From assembly GCF_028128615.1 (NCBI RefSeq), contig NZ_AMDP01000061.1, positions 62,001-126,000 on the forward strand: a stretch of DNA of 64,000 bases, given 5' to 3'. The position numbers were made by a program, and so were the translations under genes. Shown one piece after another: positions 54,980 through 63,729 of the stretch; within the stretch, counting starts at the first letter, position 1, and the number at the start of each line of letters is the position of its first letter. Under the pieces are notes generated by a model, which was not told where the DNA came from, ran no database searches, and worked only from the letters and a program-made list of their open reading frames with translations. Origin of the DNA: Enterococcus sp. 5H (lineage in GTDB: Bacteria > Bacillota > Bacilli > Lactobacillales > Enterococcaceae).

Positions 54980-57064
54980 TTAATTCCCCCTCGTTTCTAC
55001 ATAGGTTAATAATTTTTGTACAAAGTAAATAGAAATTTCTTCCGTGGTTCCATATTCTAATAATTCGCCGATTTGAGTATTATCTACAAAAAGTGTGCTA
55101 ATATAACTAACAACTTCTAGGCCTTCTTGCGAAAATTTTTCTGGTACTAATAGCAACACAATACGATCAATTGCCTTATCCGAATCAGCTGATTGTTCCA
55201 TAACAACCGATTTTTCTAAAGCAAATAATTGAAAAAAAGGTTCTTTGATACATTCATTTCTTGCATGAAATACTCCGATTTTTGTTCCTAATATGGTAAA
55301 TACCTTTTTGTTATCATTTTGTATGAATGTATTGATTAAAGTTTCAACATTTAACGTTGGATCTTTTTCTAGTAGCTGCGTGCAAATAGCGCGTATTGTA
55401 TCTTCTGTTGTCCCGTTTGCCTGATTTAATTTGGCATATTTAAAGTTTTTCAAAATGGTTAAAACAATCGACGTTATTAGTTGTTTTTGCTCTAAAAAGT
55501 TCATCGCTTCAAGTACGGTCAATTGCTCTGCTCGCTCTTCATTCACTGTATTTCGCTGGTACTCACTTTGTAGACTTTTTAAGAAAACTGCAATCTGAGA
55601 TAATTCTCGCTCATTCAAAATTGGAGAAACTAAAAAATAGTCAAAATCTACTTGTCCTAAATCAATTGTTGAAATGATAACATCATATTTTTTTTCTAAA
55701 CGTTTTCTTCCTAATTCGAATAAAGACACCGTTTCTAATTTTTTTAATTGAGGAATTTGCTGCCGTAAACGTGTTACCAACATTCTTGACGTCCCAATCC
55801 CACTGGCACACACAACTAAACCAGAAAAACTATTTGTACTTTCTAGTTGTAAAATGACTGAGCCAAAATGCAGAACAAGATAACCAATTTCTTCATCAGG
55901 TACTACTTTTTCTTGATAAACTTGATCGAAAGCGCGTCTCACAACTACAAACAACTCTGGATAGTCTTGTTTAATTGATTGGATCAAAGGATTATAAATC
56001 CGCATGTCTTGTTCCAACCGTCTCAATGTTGGTCTTAAATGGGCAATTAAACCTTTAACCAATGATTCTTTAGGCAATGTTTGTTTTAGTTCGGCTTCAA
56101 CTTTTTCGATCAATTTTTTGGTTAACGACATCACTTGAAGTTCTTCATTTTCAATAAACCTGGTACTGCCTTCTCTCGTTTTTATCCCGCGAAGATGCGA
56201 TGTAACATAGGCGGCTTCACCTTCTGGAACGAATTCTGACTCCATTTCAAGGATATCAGCTAAAATTTGCTTGGCAGTCTCAAACTCTGAATAATGACTC
56301 ATTTGTTCGTTTTCATTTGTTTGCTGAATGAAATTACCTTCAATCATTCTTTCAACTGAAATAGAAATATGGACAATTAAATTTGCATATGCTTCATCAC
56401 TAATTCCAGTGGCGCTGTCTTTGCGCCATTTTCGCACGCTTTGTTCAACCCGAGTTAATAATTCACCACTAACTAAATCTAGTAAACGCCCTTCAATCCA
56501 TTCAGTTGTAATCGCTTCTCGTGATTGTTCTTGAAAAAATTTCAGTAGTTGATAATTAGGAAATTGTTGCCCAAAAATTATACTCATTAGATTTCTTTTT
56601 TGAATTTCACCTGCACGTAAATAAACTCCTGAACCTCTTTTTCGTTCAATTGTAACGTTTTTTGGAAGCCGTTCTTCGATCTTTGTCAAATCACTGCTAA
56701 TCGTAGAAATAGTTACGTTCAAATCATTGGCTAAACCTACTAATTTTACGCCATCATTTTCTTTTAATAACGTTTTCAAAATTTGTTGTTGACGTTCATC
56801 AGGACTATATTCATTGTAGGATAAGTCCATTAACTGCCAGCGGAATTTCTGTTGATCTGAAGCAGTTCCTTCTAAAGTTAGAATTCCAGATTCTTTCTTT
56901 AACGTTAAGTGGTAACTAAATAACGTCTCTTCAACTTCTTTTAAATCTCGACGAATTGTCCGTTCACTCACACTCAACTCCTCTGCCAATTCATCAATAA
57001 TTACTGGTTGATTATTAATGAAAAGTTGCTCCATAATTAATCTGGCGCGTGCTGAAAGATACAT
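54980..57064 (-). CDS. mtlR: Mannitol operon PRD-type activator
   Basis: The 694-residue regulator has a winged helix (ELAEELSVSERTIRRDLKEVEETL, residues ~20-45) and a second helix-turn-helix, two PRDs (around 190-290 and 300-400), an EIIB-like domain with GLVVCASGIGTSRMLVTRL near residue 415, and a C-terminal EIIA-like domain (IGVFHARNECIKEPFFQLF, near residue 600). Phosphorylation by the PTS controls it; it is expected to activate mtlA. A palindrome just upstream of the mtlA -35 fits its operator. It lies between mtlA and mtlF. Confidence 0.93.
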   Translation of the reverse strand: MYLSARARLIMEQLFINNQPVIIDELAEELSVSERTIRRDLKEVEETLFSYHLTLKKESGILTLEGTASDQQKFRWQLMDLSYNEYSPDERQQQILKTLLKENDGVKLVGLANDLNVTISTISSDLTKIEERLPKNVTIERKRGSGVYLRAGEIQKRNLMSIIFGQQFPNYQLLKFFQEQSREAITTEWIEGRLLDLVSGELLTRVEQSVRKWRKDSATGISDEAYANLIVHISISVERMIEGNFIQQTNENEQMSHYSEFETAKQILADILEMESEFVPEGEAAYVTSHLRGIKTREGSTRFIENEELQVMSLTKKLIEKVEAELKQTLPKESLVKGLIAHLRPTLRRLEQDMRIYNPLIQSIKQDYPELFVVVRRAFDQVYQEKVVPDEEIGYLVLHFGSVILQLESTNSFSGLVVCASGIGTSRMLVTRLRQQIPQLKKLETVSLFELGRKRLEKKYDVIISTIDLGQVDFDYFLVSPILNERELSQIAVFLKSLQSEYQRNTVNEERAEQLTVLEAMNFLEQKQLITSIVLTILKNFKYAKLNQANGTTEDTIRAICTQLLEKDPTLNVETLINTFIQNDNKKVFTILGTKIGVFHARNECIKEPFFQLFALEKSVVMEQSADSDKAIDRIVLLLVPEKFSQEGLEVVSYISTLFVDNTQIGELLEYGTTEEISIYFVQKLLTYVETRGN

Positions 57065-57091
57065 GGAATTCCTCCTTTAAAATTGTTAGAA

Positions 57092-58543
57092 CTATGCTTT
57101 TTGTATTAGAGTAGATAATCTTTCGACTAATTCATCATATTTGTCACTACTCAAAAAATTATCAACAGAAACATGATATGCCTGAGGTAATCTCTCTTTT
57201 GCTCGATTAGTTAAATCTTTATGCGTCACTACAATATCCGCATCTGTTGGTAGCTGGGAGATTGCTGAGTTAACCACTTCGATTTCTAAACCAGCTTTTT
57301 TTACCTTATTTCTTAGAACTGAAGCGCCCATTGCACTGGATCCCATACCTGCATCACACGCAAAAATAATCTTTTTCGTTTGTGCAAGGTTGTTGCCTTC
57401 TTCACTGATTTCTTCTTGTACGGCAAATGCAGAATTGGTAGCAGTTGCCGGTGTGACAGCTTTCTTTCCTTTTAAGGCACTCATTTTTTCAGAGGCCGAC
57501 TCAATGGACGTTTCTGATTCTTTGGATGCTTTTAAAATAACAGCTGAAACCGCGAACGAAACTGCTGTAGCTACAGTAATTCCCGCTAAAACACCAAAAT
57601 ATCCATCTCGAGGAGTCATTGCTAAAATAGCAAAAATACTACCTGGTGATGCTGGTGCAACAAGTCCAGCATTAAAAATTGAAAAGGTCATGACACCAGC
57701 CATGCCACCGCCAATAGCTGAAAGAATTAGAGCAGGTTTCATCAGAATATAAGGGAAATAAATCTCATGAATTCCACCTAAGAAGTGAATAATTATCGCT
57801 CCAGGTGCTGTTTGTTTTGCACTACCTCGTCCAAATATTGTATAAGCAAGTAAAATACCAAGCCCCGGTCCTGGATTTGCTTCTAATAGGAATAATACTG
57901 AACGTCCTGTTTCTGCTGCTTGCTCAATCGCAATTGGACTGATAACACCATGATTAATTGCGTTATTTAAAAATAGAACTTTTGCTGGTTCAACAAAAAT
58001 ACTTGCTAAAGGTAACAAAGAATGATCGACTAAATAGCCAACTCCGGCTGCTAAAAAGTTATTTAATCCTTCTACAGCTGGACCTACGATTAAGTAAGCA
58101 ATGATCGCTAAAATCGATGCTAAGATTCCTGATGAAAAATTATTAACCAACATTTCAAAACCTGGTCTAATTTTTCCATCAACAAGTTCATCAAATTTTT
58201 TAATACAATAAGCACCAATCGGCCCTACAATCATCGCACCTAAAAACATTGGAATATTGGCTCCTGTAATAACACCCATCGTGACCATAGCCCCAACTAC
58301 ACCACCGCGAATATCATAAACCAAGCGCCCGCCTGTAAATCCAATTAAAATTGGTAATAAGTACGTAATTGTCGGTCCGGTAATCTCATTTAATTGTTCA
58401 TTTGGAAACCAACCCGTAGGAATAAAAAGTGCTGTTAAAATCCCCCACGCTATAAATGCCCCAATATTCGGCATAATCATACCACTAAGAAAACTTCCGA
58501 ACTGTTGAACTTTCACTTTAAAATTACTTTGTGTTCGTTCCAT
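57092..58543 (-). CDS. mtlA: Mannitol-specific PTS IICB component
   Basis: The 483-residue permease has about eight membrane segments with GSFLSGMIMPNIGAFIAWG near the start and GIHEIYFPYILMKP, and a IIB domain (residues ~390-480) carrying the catalytic cysteine in IIFACDAGMGSSAMGASVL near residue 395. It lacks a fused IIA domain, which is supplied by mtlF; this is normal for Gram-positive mtl operons. It transports and phosphorylates mannitol. GGAGGAG precedes the ATG. Confidence 0.96.
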   Translation of the reverse strand: MERTQSNFKVKVQQFGSFLSGMIMPNIGAFIAWGILTALFIPTGWFPNEQLNEITGPTITYLLPILIGFTGGRLVYDIRGGVVGAMVTMGVITGANIPMFLGAMIVGPIGAYCIKKFDELVDGKIRPGFEMLVNNFSSGILASILAIIAYLIVGPAVEGLNNFLAAGVGYLVDHSLLPLASIFVEPAKVLFLNNAINHGVISPIAIEQAAETGRSVLFLLEANPGPGLGILLAYTIFGRGSAKQTAPGAIIIHFLGGIHEIYFPYILMKPALILSAIGGGMAGVMTFSIFNAGLVAPASPGSIFAILAMTPRDGYFGVLAGITVATAVSFAVSAVILKASKESETSIESASEKMSALKGKKAVTPATATNSAFAVQEEISEEGNNLAQTKKIIFACDAGMGSSAMGASVLRNKVKKAGLEIEVVNSAISQLPTDADIVVTHKDLTNRAKERLPQAYHVSVDNFLSSDKYDELVERLSTLIQKA

Positions 58544-58632
58544 TGTTTTTCTCCTCCATTTATATGATAAAAACGATATTTCATTTAATCTGCGCAGATT
58601 ATTTTTCAGACAAACATCTTGTTGTCTTATAC

Positions 58633-58661
58633 ATTGTAAACGCTCACTATGCAGGATACAA
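58633..58661 (-). promoter_or_regulatory. mtlA promoter
   Basis: TTGTAT (58661-58656) and TACAAT (58638-58633) are exactly 17 bases apart on the minus strand, predicting a start near 58626 and an 83-base leader. A perfect palindrome AATCTGCGCAGATT lies in that leader at 58587-58600. Confidence 0.7.
58635..58648. promoter_or_regulatory. cre site overlapping the mtlA promoter
   Basis: TGTAAACGCTCACT matches TGWAARCGYTWNCW at 13 of 14 positions. It overlaps the spacer and -10 of the mtlA promoter, so CcpA binding would repress in glucose. Confidence 0.8.
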
Positions 58662-58679
58662 GAAGATCAAAACACAGTT

Positions 58680-58700
58680 TTGTCCAAAGCTTTTGGACAA
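58680..58700. promoter_or_regulatory. Palindromic activator site upstream of mtlA
   Basis: TTGTCCAAA-GCT-TTTGGACAA is a perfect 9-bp-arm palindrome centred about 64 bases upstream of the predicted mtlA start, the usual distance for an activator site. MtlR is the obvious candidate protein. Confidence 0.55.
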
Positions 58701-58812
58701 ATGTAAAAAAAAAGATCGTTCATTCACTTTAACAGTTTTTAGAATAATTACTACATAAAAAAACCGAAAAAAGCAATATCACTTCTTTCGGTTTCTATTC
58801 TAAATGTAATTA

Positions 58813-59127
58813 TTAAGCAAAATAGATATGCCGATGAATTGAGCAATTTTCGTTAAATAAATGATTACACTTCAAACATCGGTTATTCTTTTGATAATCT
58901 TCGTAACTTAGCTCAGTCTTACAAAAACCACAAAGAATTATTTTTTCTTCAAACTCTTCAGAAATCGGCCAAGCTTTAAACTGATGATCTACCAATTCAT
59001 CATGGCATTGATAACAAGCAAAATATTGTTGGCACTCGTAACATTTATTCGCTACAATATCTACTTCAGAGTGATAATGGGTACATCGTCCTTCATCATC
59101 AACTAATACACCAAATATCTTTTTCAA
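58813..59127 (-). CDS. CHY zinc-finger protein
   Basis: The 104-residue protein is a CHY-type zinc finger (PF05495): GRCTHYHSEVDIVANKCYECQQYFACYQCHDELVDHQF gives the cysteine/histidine ligands, with a second set in CGFCKTELSYEDYQKNNRCLKCNH. These small proteins bind zinc; their role in bacteria is not known. Start is TTG at 59127, sharing TTGA with the bioY stop, so translation is coupled to bioY. The link with biotin is a point of interest. Confidence 0.85.
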   Translation of the reverse strand: MKKIFGVLVDDEGRCTHYHSEVDIVANKCYECQQYFACYQCHDELVDHQFKAWPISEEFEEKIILCGFCKTELSYEDYQKNNRCLKCNHLFNENCSIHRHIYFA

Positions 59128-59675
59128 CTTAGACTTCTCTTTGGTGCCAGCGCTTTTGAAATCCTTTTTGCTATAAATGCTGCCAAAAATGCTTTTATTG
59201 TATCTCCCGGGATAAATGCTAGATTTCCCATAATGCTAGTTGAAAGTGAAGCATCTGAAAGAATACTGACACCTACAGCTCCAAAAAAATCAATAAATAC
59301 TGCACCAAACAGAAAGGTTATCCCAAAAGCAATCCAAATATTTTGATGATTAGGATTAAACCGCTCATTCAGCCAACCAATAAAAAAGGTTGCAAATGGA
59401 TAAGCGTATAGATAACCTGCTGTGATACTAAAAAAGACAGACATCCCGCCACGACCACCAGCTAAAATAGGAAACCCAATAGCTACAAGTAATAAGAACA
59501 GCAGGGTCGCAATCGTACCGTTTTTCTTCCCGAGAACTAACCCACTAATCATAAAACCAGCATTTTGGATTACAATGGGAACTGGTAACAGACCAATCGG
59601 AATTGGCGGAAAAAAACCTAAAACAATTATAATACTTATCATTATTGCAATTTTAGTGATATCTTTTGTTTTCAT
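59124..59675 (-). CDS. bioY: BioY, ECF S component for biotin
   Basis: The 183-residue membrane protein has six segments and the BioY landmarks PIPIGLLPVPIVIQNAGFMISGLVLG, AGGRGGMSVFFSITAGYLYAYPFATFFIGW and GVSILSDASLSTS with FIPGDTIKAFLAAFIAKRI. It binds biotin and works with the shared ECF module. A BirA operator sits upstream, which confirms the substrate. The ATG has GGAGAGAG before it. Confidence 0.95.
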   Translation of the reverse strand: MKTKDITKIAIMISIIIVLGFFPPIPIGLLPVPIVIQNAGFMISGLVLGKKNGTIATLLFLLLVAIGFPILAGGRGGMSVFFSITAGYLYAYPFATFFIGWLNERFNPNHQNIWIAFGITFLFGAVFIDFFGAVGVSILSDASLSTSIMGNLAFIPGDTIKAFLAAFIAKRISKALAPKRSLS

Positions 59676-59735
59676 TTACTCTCTCCAATCGATATATTTT
59701 TACTGTATATTTAAAATACTATAAGCAGGATCTTT

Positions 59736-59766
59736 TTGTCAACCAATTATTTTAAAAGGTTAACAA
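59736..59766. promoter_or_regulatory. BirA operator of bioY
   Basis: TTGTCAAC-N15-GTTAACAA matches the TTGTTAAC-N14/15-GTTAACAA biotin operator, with one change in the left arm. The bioY -35 (TTGACA on the minus strand, 59743-59738) lies within it, so biotin-loaded BirA would block the promoter. Confidence 0.85.
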
Positions 59767-59790
59767 CAAAATGACATCCACTTTTTATAT

Positions 59791-59820
59791 AAGAAAAACT
59801 AGTCTTTAGTTGTTTTTCTT
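59791..59820. promoter_or_regulatory. Inverted repeat before the NrtR-like gene
   Basis: AAGAAAAAC-N12-GTTTTTCTT is an inverted repeat that overlaps a plausible -35 (TTGTTT) whose -10 is TACAAT at 59832-59837. It may be an autoregulatory operator of the downstream regulator; a terminator is the alternative. Confidence 0.35.
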
Positions 59821-59880
59821 GTTGATAATGATACAATAAAGTAAAAAGTACTTTTATCTATTTTAGAGAGGATGAATAGT

Positions 59881-60705
59881 GTGTCACACTTTAATTCAAA
59901 GGAAGCAGAAAAGCAATATTACGAGCAGCAAGCAAGTGAAACTGAATTTTTAGATTGGTATCATCAGCAAGAACTTCCTGAATACGAAAAACCATCTCTG
60001 ACCGTAGATATTGTTTTAATGTGCTATAACAAAGAAGAAGATCAACTGAAAATTTTATTAATTAAAAGAAAAGGACATCCCTATCGAAACTCTTGGGCCT
60101 TACCTGGAGGATTTGTGAATAGAAATGAATCTACTGGCGAAAGTGTTTTAAGAGAAACACAAGAAGAAACAGGAGTAATTATTTCAAAAGACAACATCGA
60201 GCAACTTCATAGCTTCAGCAGACCTGATCGTGATCCACGTGGCTGGGTCGTTACGGTGAGCTATCTCGCTTTTATTGGTGAGGAACCTTTAATTGCTGGA
60301 GATGATGCAAAAGAAGTGCGCTGGTTTACTATGGAGCGAAAAAACGATAGATTGACTCTAACCAATGCAGATGTAGAAATTATCTTAGATTTAAAAACTG
60401 GCGCTTCGACTGGAAAAGACACTTTAGCCTTTGACCATAGCGAGATTATTTTAAAAGCATTTAATCGCGTAGCAAACAAAATGGAACATGATCCTCAAGT
60501 TCTTCAAGTTTTAGGTAAAGATTTTACAATTACTGAAGCCCGCAAAGTTTTTGCTAAATTTTCCGGTGTAGATTATAAATCGATTGACCACTCTAATTTT
60601 AAAAAAGCTATGCTGCATCATTTTGAAGAAATAGGTGAACGACCTGTCGGCATTGGACGGCCATCAAAAATTTATCAATTGAAATCTGATACTTCTTACA
60701 CCTAA
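59881..60705 (+). CDS. NUDIX-domain transcriptional regulator, NrtR-like
   Basis: The 274-residue protein has a NUDIX domain (residues ~40-165) with GGFVNRNESTGESVLRETQEETG in which the REUXEEXGU core is slightly altered (RETQEETG), and a C-terminal winged helix ending in GERPVGIGRPSKIYQL. This is the architecture of NrtR, which senses ADP-ribose and controls NAD genes, though NUDIX regulators of other pathways share it. GTG 59881 is chosen because GAGAGG lies nine bases before; an ATG at 59872 abuts that site. The regulon cannot be read here. Confidence 0.82.
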   Translation: MSHFNSKEAEKQYYEQQASETEFLDWYHQQELPEYEKPSLTVDIVLMCYNKEEDQLKILLIKRKGHPYRNSWALPGGFVNRNESTGESVLRETQEETGVIISKDNIEQLHSFSRPDRDPRGWVVTVSYLAFIGEEPLIAGDDAKEVRWFTMERKNDRLTLTNADVEIILDLKTGASTGKDTLAFDHSEIILKAFNRVANKMEHDPQVLQVLGKDFTITEARKVFAKFSGVDYKSIDHSNFKKAMLHHFEEIGERPVGIGRPSKIYQLKSDTSYT

Positions 60706-60721
60706 GAGAAAGGCTGCTATA

Positions 60722-61243
60722 ATGGTTACTTACTTAAGAAAAGCAACTCCAACTGATTTAGCTGATATTATGGAAATAATTTCCAATGCCCGAGAACTTT
60801 TGCGCGAAAAAAAAGTCCCTCAGTGGCAAAACAACTCCGGTCCATCTAAGGAGCAATTAATTCAAGATATAGCACTGAAACAATGTTATGTTTTAGTTGT
60901 AGATGAAAAAATAGCTGGTTTAGGTATTATTTCAACAACCAAAGAAGAAACTTATGATCTATTGCACTCTGGACAATGGGCATTATCCAAAGGAGAATAT
61001 GTTGTAATACATCGTGTAGCACTAGCCTCAGAATACCAAGGTAAGGGGTTGGCACTAACATTAATGAACTTTTTACTCACTGCGGCTCGATTAAACGAAT
61101 ATCTAGATATTCGAATTGATACACACCCTAAAAATTTTGCAATGCAGCAGTTGATAAAAAAAGTAGGCTTTCAATATCAAGGAGATGTTTTACTTCCTGT
61201 TCCTGATGGTGAGCGTTTTGCTTATCAATTAGTACTAAAATAA
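60722..61243 (+). CDS. GNAT-family N-acetyltransferase
   Basis: The 173-residue protein is a typical GNAT: RKATPTDLADIMEIISNARELL at the start, VIHRVALASEYQGKGLALTLMNFLL (Q/RxxGxG/A acetyl-CoA motif) and DTHPKNFAMQQLIKKVGFQYQG near the end. Substrate is unknown. It lies 16 bases after the NrtR-like gene and is probably cotranscribed; a strong terminator follows. Confidence 0.85.
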   Translation: MVTYLRKATPTDLADIMEIISNARELLREKKVPQWQNNSGPSKEQLIQDIALKQCYVLVVDEKIAGLGIISTTKEETYDLLHSGQWALSKGEYVVIHRVALASEYQGKGLALTLMNFLLTAARLNEYLDIRIDTHPKNFAMQQLIKKVGFQYQGDVLLPVPDGERFAYQLVLK

Positions 61244-61245
61244 AT

Positions 61246-61285
61246 AACCCTAACTATTGATTTTGCTTCAATAGTTAGGGTTTTT
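61246..61285 (+). terminator. Terminator downstream of the GNAT gene
   Basis: AACCCTAACTATTGA and TCAATAGTTAGGGTT form a perfect 15-bp stem with a seven-base loop and trailing TTTTT. Confidence 0.9.
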
Positions 61286-61381
61286 GTATTTTCACTTTAT
61301 CCGTAAATATCTGTAAAGTACGCATTCTTTTTAAATAAAAATAAATAACTACTCATTATCATCTACATTAAATACTATAAG

Positions 61382-63250
61382 TCATTTTACCAGTTGTTTT
61401 GCAATAAAGCTGGAATATTTTACCTGCCCCTCAACATTTGGATGAACACGATCATCATAAAACCACTCTTCATGTTCGTTGCTATAATTGTACCAATCAA
61501 TCACAACTAAGTTATCATATTTCTTTTTCATATTTTCCAACATAGTGTTCACTTCATTTTGCCACCTACGTGTTGGAACTCGAACGTTGACCCAATACAC
61601 TTTTCGTTTTGAACCAATAGCTGTCATAAATTCATCAAATTGTGCTTCAGTAAATGAACCGTTGGTACCCAATCCAACTAATACATTATCTTTTAAAACT
61701 TTATCTTTTTCTAACTGTTGAATTGCTGGCGCGCTTGTATATAACTGTCTGCCAACTTCACCATCAACTAGCATTTTAGGAAATATTTCTTGTAATCCTG
61801 CCGCAGCATCCAAAATAACTGAATCTCCAAAGGCAGTGATTTCCATTGATTGAGCTTTCTTTACTTCTTCTGAGGTTAAATCATAATTAGCTTCTGGTAC
61901 AGGATTTGACTGCTCAGTAGATTCCGAAACTTCTCCTTCATTTCTGGCTTTTTCTTCTGCTTTTCGTTGTTCTGCCAACTTTTTATTTTCTTCAATACTT
62001 TTTTGCAATTGCTGCTGATCGGCAGTTACTTCATTTGAAGGGGCTGTCGCTAATGCAAACAGCGCAAAACAAGTTAAAAACGTACCAATCACAGCTGTTA
62101 CTTTAGGGATAGTCAGCCAAGGTTTTTTGAAAAAATCTTTAATGGCAAACCATGTATATTGGTAATAAAATTTGCCCATCGGTTTTTCAATGAAACGATA
62201 AGACAATTCACTAATTCCTAAAATTAAAGCAATCTCAACCAACGAGTGTAAAAGTATGTGATCACTTAAATTTTTGATCTTAGCTTCGTAAAAAATCATT
62301 ATCGGAAATTGATATAAATAAATGCCGTAACTACGTTTACCAATCCAAGTAAATACCGGGTTCGTCAGCCAGCGATTCAAGTCGGCACCTGGGTGAGCTG
62401 TAACCGCTACTAAAAGCGTTGCAAAAATACTAACAATAAACATTCCACCGTAATAAACAAAAGCTAAATGATCTGCCAAGAATAAAAATCCGAACAGTAA
62501 AACGACTAGCGACACAATGCCCACACCATTTAATAAACTTTTTGCCTTCAACGGTATTTCTTCTTTCAAACGGAAACTAGGCCAAACAAATGCCAACCCA
62601 CTTCCTAACAAAATTGAGAATAAACGAGTATCAGTACCATAATAAACTCTCGTGGGATCTGCACCCGGAGTATACAAAACTGCCATTAATATGCCTGATC
62701 CAACAGCTGCTGCCATAATAATGCCGAAAATTTTACCGCTATGCTTGACATATCGTTTGAGTAAGATAAATAATAAGGGCCAAATTAAATAGTTCTGTGC
62801 TTCCACAGCTAATGACCAAATATGAGTAAATGGAGATTGAGTTGTAAACCGATCAAAGTAAGAAAATCCTTTAAAAATTTGCCACCAATTATTATAATAA
62901 AGTACGCTGCTGGCAAAAACACTACGTAAGTTATTTAACATATCTCTTTGAAAAACCACGATATACGCTGATGCTGCAATTAACATTGCTAACAGACCTG
63001 GGTATAGTCTCTTCATCCGACGAATATAAAATCCTTTGATATCAATTGTTTCAGTTTTGAGCCATTCTTGCCTGAGTAAATCTGTTATTAAATAACCTGA
63101 AACTGCAAAAAAAATGGGGACACCTAAATAGCCCCCGCGCATTATATTAGGGAACAAGTGATACAGAATTACACCGACAACCGCGATTGTTCGAATCCCA
63201 TCGAATCCGGTAATATAGCGGCGCTCTTCTAACCTTTTCTTATTATTCAT
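61382..63250 (-). CDS. oatA: Peptidoglycan O-acetyltransferase OatA-like
   Basis: The 622-residue protein has an N-terminal acyltransferase-3 domain of ten or eleven membrane segments (GFDGIRTIAVVGVILYHLFP, VPIFFAVSGYLITDLL), then an extracytoplasmic linker with EENKKLAEQRKAEEKARNEG and a C-terminal SGNH hydrolase-like domain with ITAFGDSVIL (serine near residue 475) and DDRVHPN (Asp-His near 603). OatA acetylates MurNAc and raises lysozyme resistance. ATG 63250. It is monocistronic; the gap 63251-63540 upstream has no gene. Confidence 0.92.
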   Translation of the reverse strand: MNNKKRLEERRYITGFDGIRTIAVVGVILYHLFPNIMRGGYLGVPIFFAVSGYLITDLLRQEWLKTETIDIKGFYIRRMKRLYPGLLAMLIAASAYIVVFQRDMLNNLRSVFASSVLYYNNWWQIFKGFSYFDRFTTQSPFTHIWSLAVEAQNYLIWPLLFILLKRYVKHSGKIFGIIMAAAVGSGILMAVLYTPGADPTRVYYGTDTRLFSILLGSGLAFVWPSFRLKEEIPLKAKSLLNGVGIVSLVVLLFGFLFLADHLAFVYYGGMFIVSIFATLLVAVTAHPGADLNRWLTNPVFTWIGKRSYGIYLYQFPIMIFYEAKIKNLSDHILLHSLVEIALILGISELSYRFIEKPMGKFYYQYTWFAIKDFFKKPWLTIPKVTAVIGTFLTCFALFALATAPSNEVTADQQQLQKSIEENKKLAEQRKAEEKARNEGEVSESTEQSNPVPEANYDLTSEEVKKAQSMEITAFGDSVILDAAAGLQEIFPKMLVDGEVGRQLYTSAPAIQQLEKDKVLKDNVLVGLGTNGSFTEAQFDEFMTAIGSKRKVYWVNVRVPTRRWQNEVNTMLENMKKKYDNLVVIDWYNYSNEHEEWFYDDRVHPNVEGQVKYSSFIAKQLVK

Positions 63251-63540
63251 TTATATTCCAACTTTACATAGATTCTATTTTTGATAATTCGAGTAATTTT
63301 TTAACAAAGAAAGCATGATATTGTTAATTGAGGATAGAAAAATAAGGTGTTTGTGACCAAAAAAGGCGGTCGATTGAAGTGAAAAAAATTTCTATCTAGC
63401 TCATGATCTTTGACAGTCGATGTTTGTTTGACTGATTTAATGTAGTAACTTAAATATACGTCCTTTCGTTAAAAATGGCAAGGACTCTCCCTCAGATTTT
63501 CAATTTTTTTAACTAAATTTTAGATATTCAAAAAAAATAA

Positions 63541-63588
63541 AAACAAGACATTAAGTCTGATTCCCATCTGACTCAATGTCTTGTTTAT
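63541..63588 (-). terminator. Terminator downstream of ilvA
   Basis: AAAACAAGACATTAAGTCTGA and TCAGACTCAATGTCTTGTTT form a stem with one mismatch; minus strand is followed by TTTTT. Between 63251 and 63540 I see only AT-rich sequence with no supported gene. Confidence 0.75.
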
Positions 63589-63729
63589 TTATTGTGTAAT
63601 TTTTTAAAATTTAAGTTATTTTATTCTATTCTTCAAATCGCTTTTTTTAAAATTTTGACAGGATATATTTAAGTTAATTCTAGCGTTGATTTTACCTAAA
63701 AATACTGAATTTTTTCCTATCATAGCTAT

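Noticed and set aside
57092-58543. Truncated mannitol permease lacking IIA
   Set aside because: IIA is provided by mtlF, the normal arrangement in Gram-positive bacteria.
58531-58758. 75-codon plus-strand frame over the mtlA promoter
   Set aside because: It runs through the mtlA promoter, cre and leader and has no ribosome site; these regulatory signals explain the sequence.
63251-63540. Hidden gene or riboswitch upstream of oatA
   Set aside because: Only short, low-quality repeats are seen; no frame with a ribosome site and no recognisable fold.
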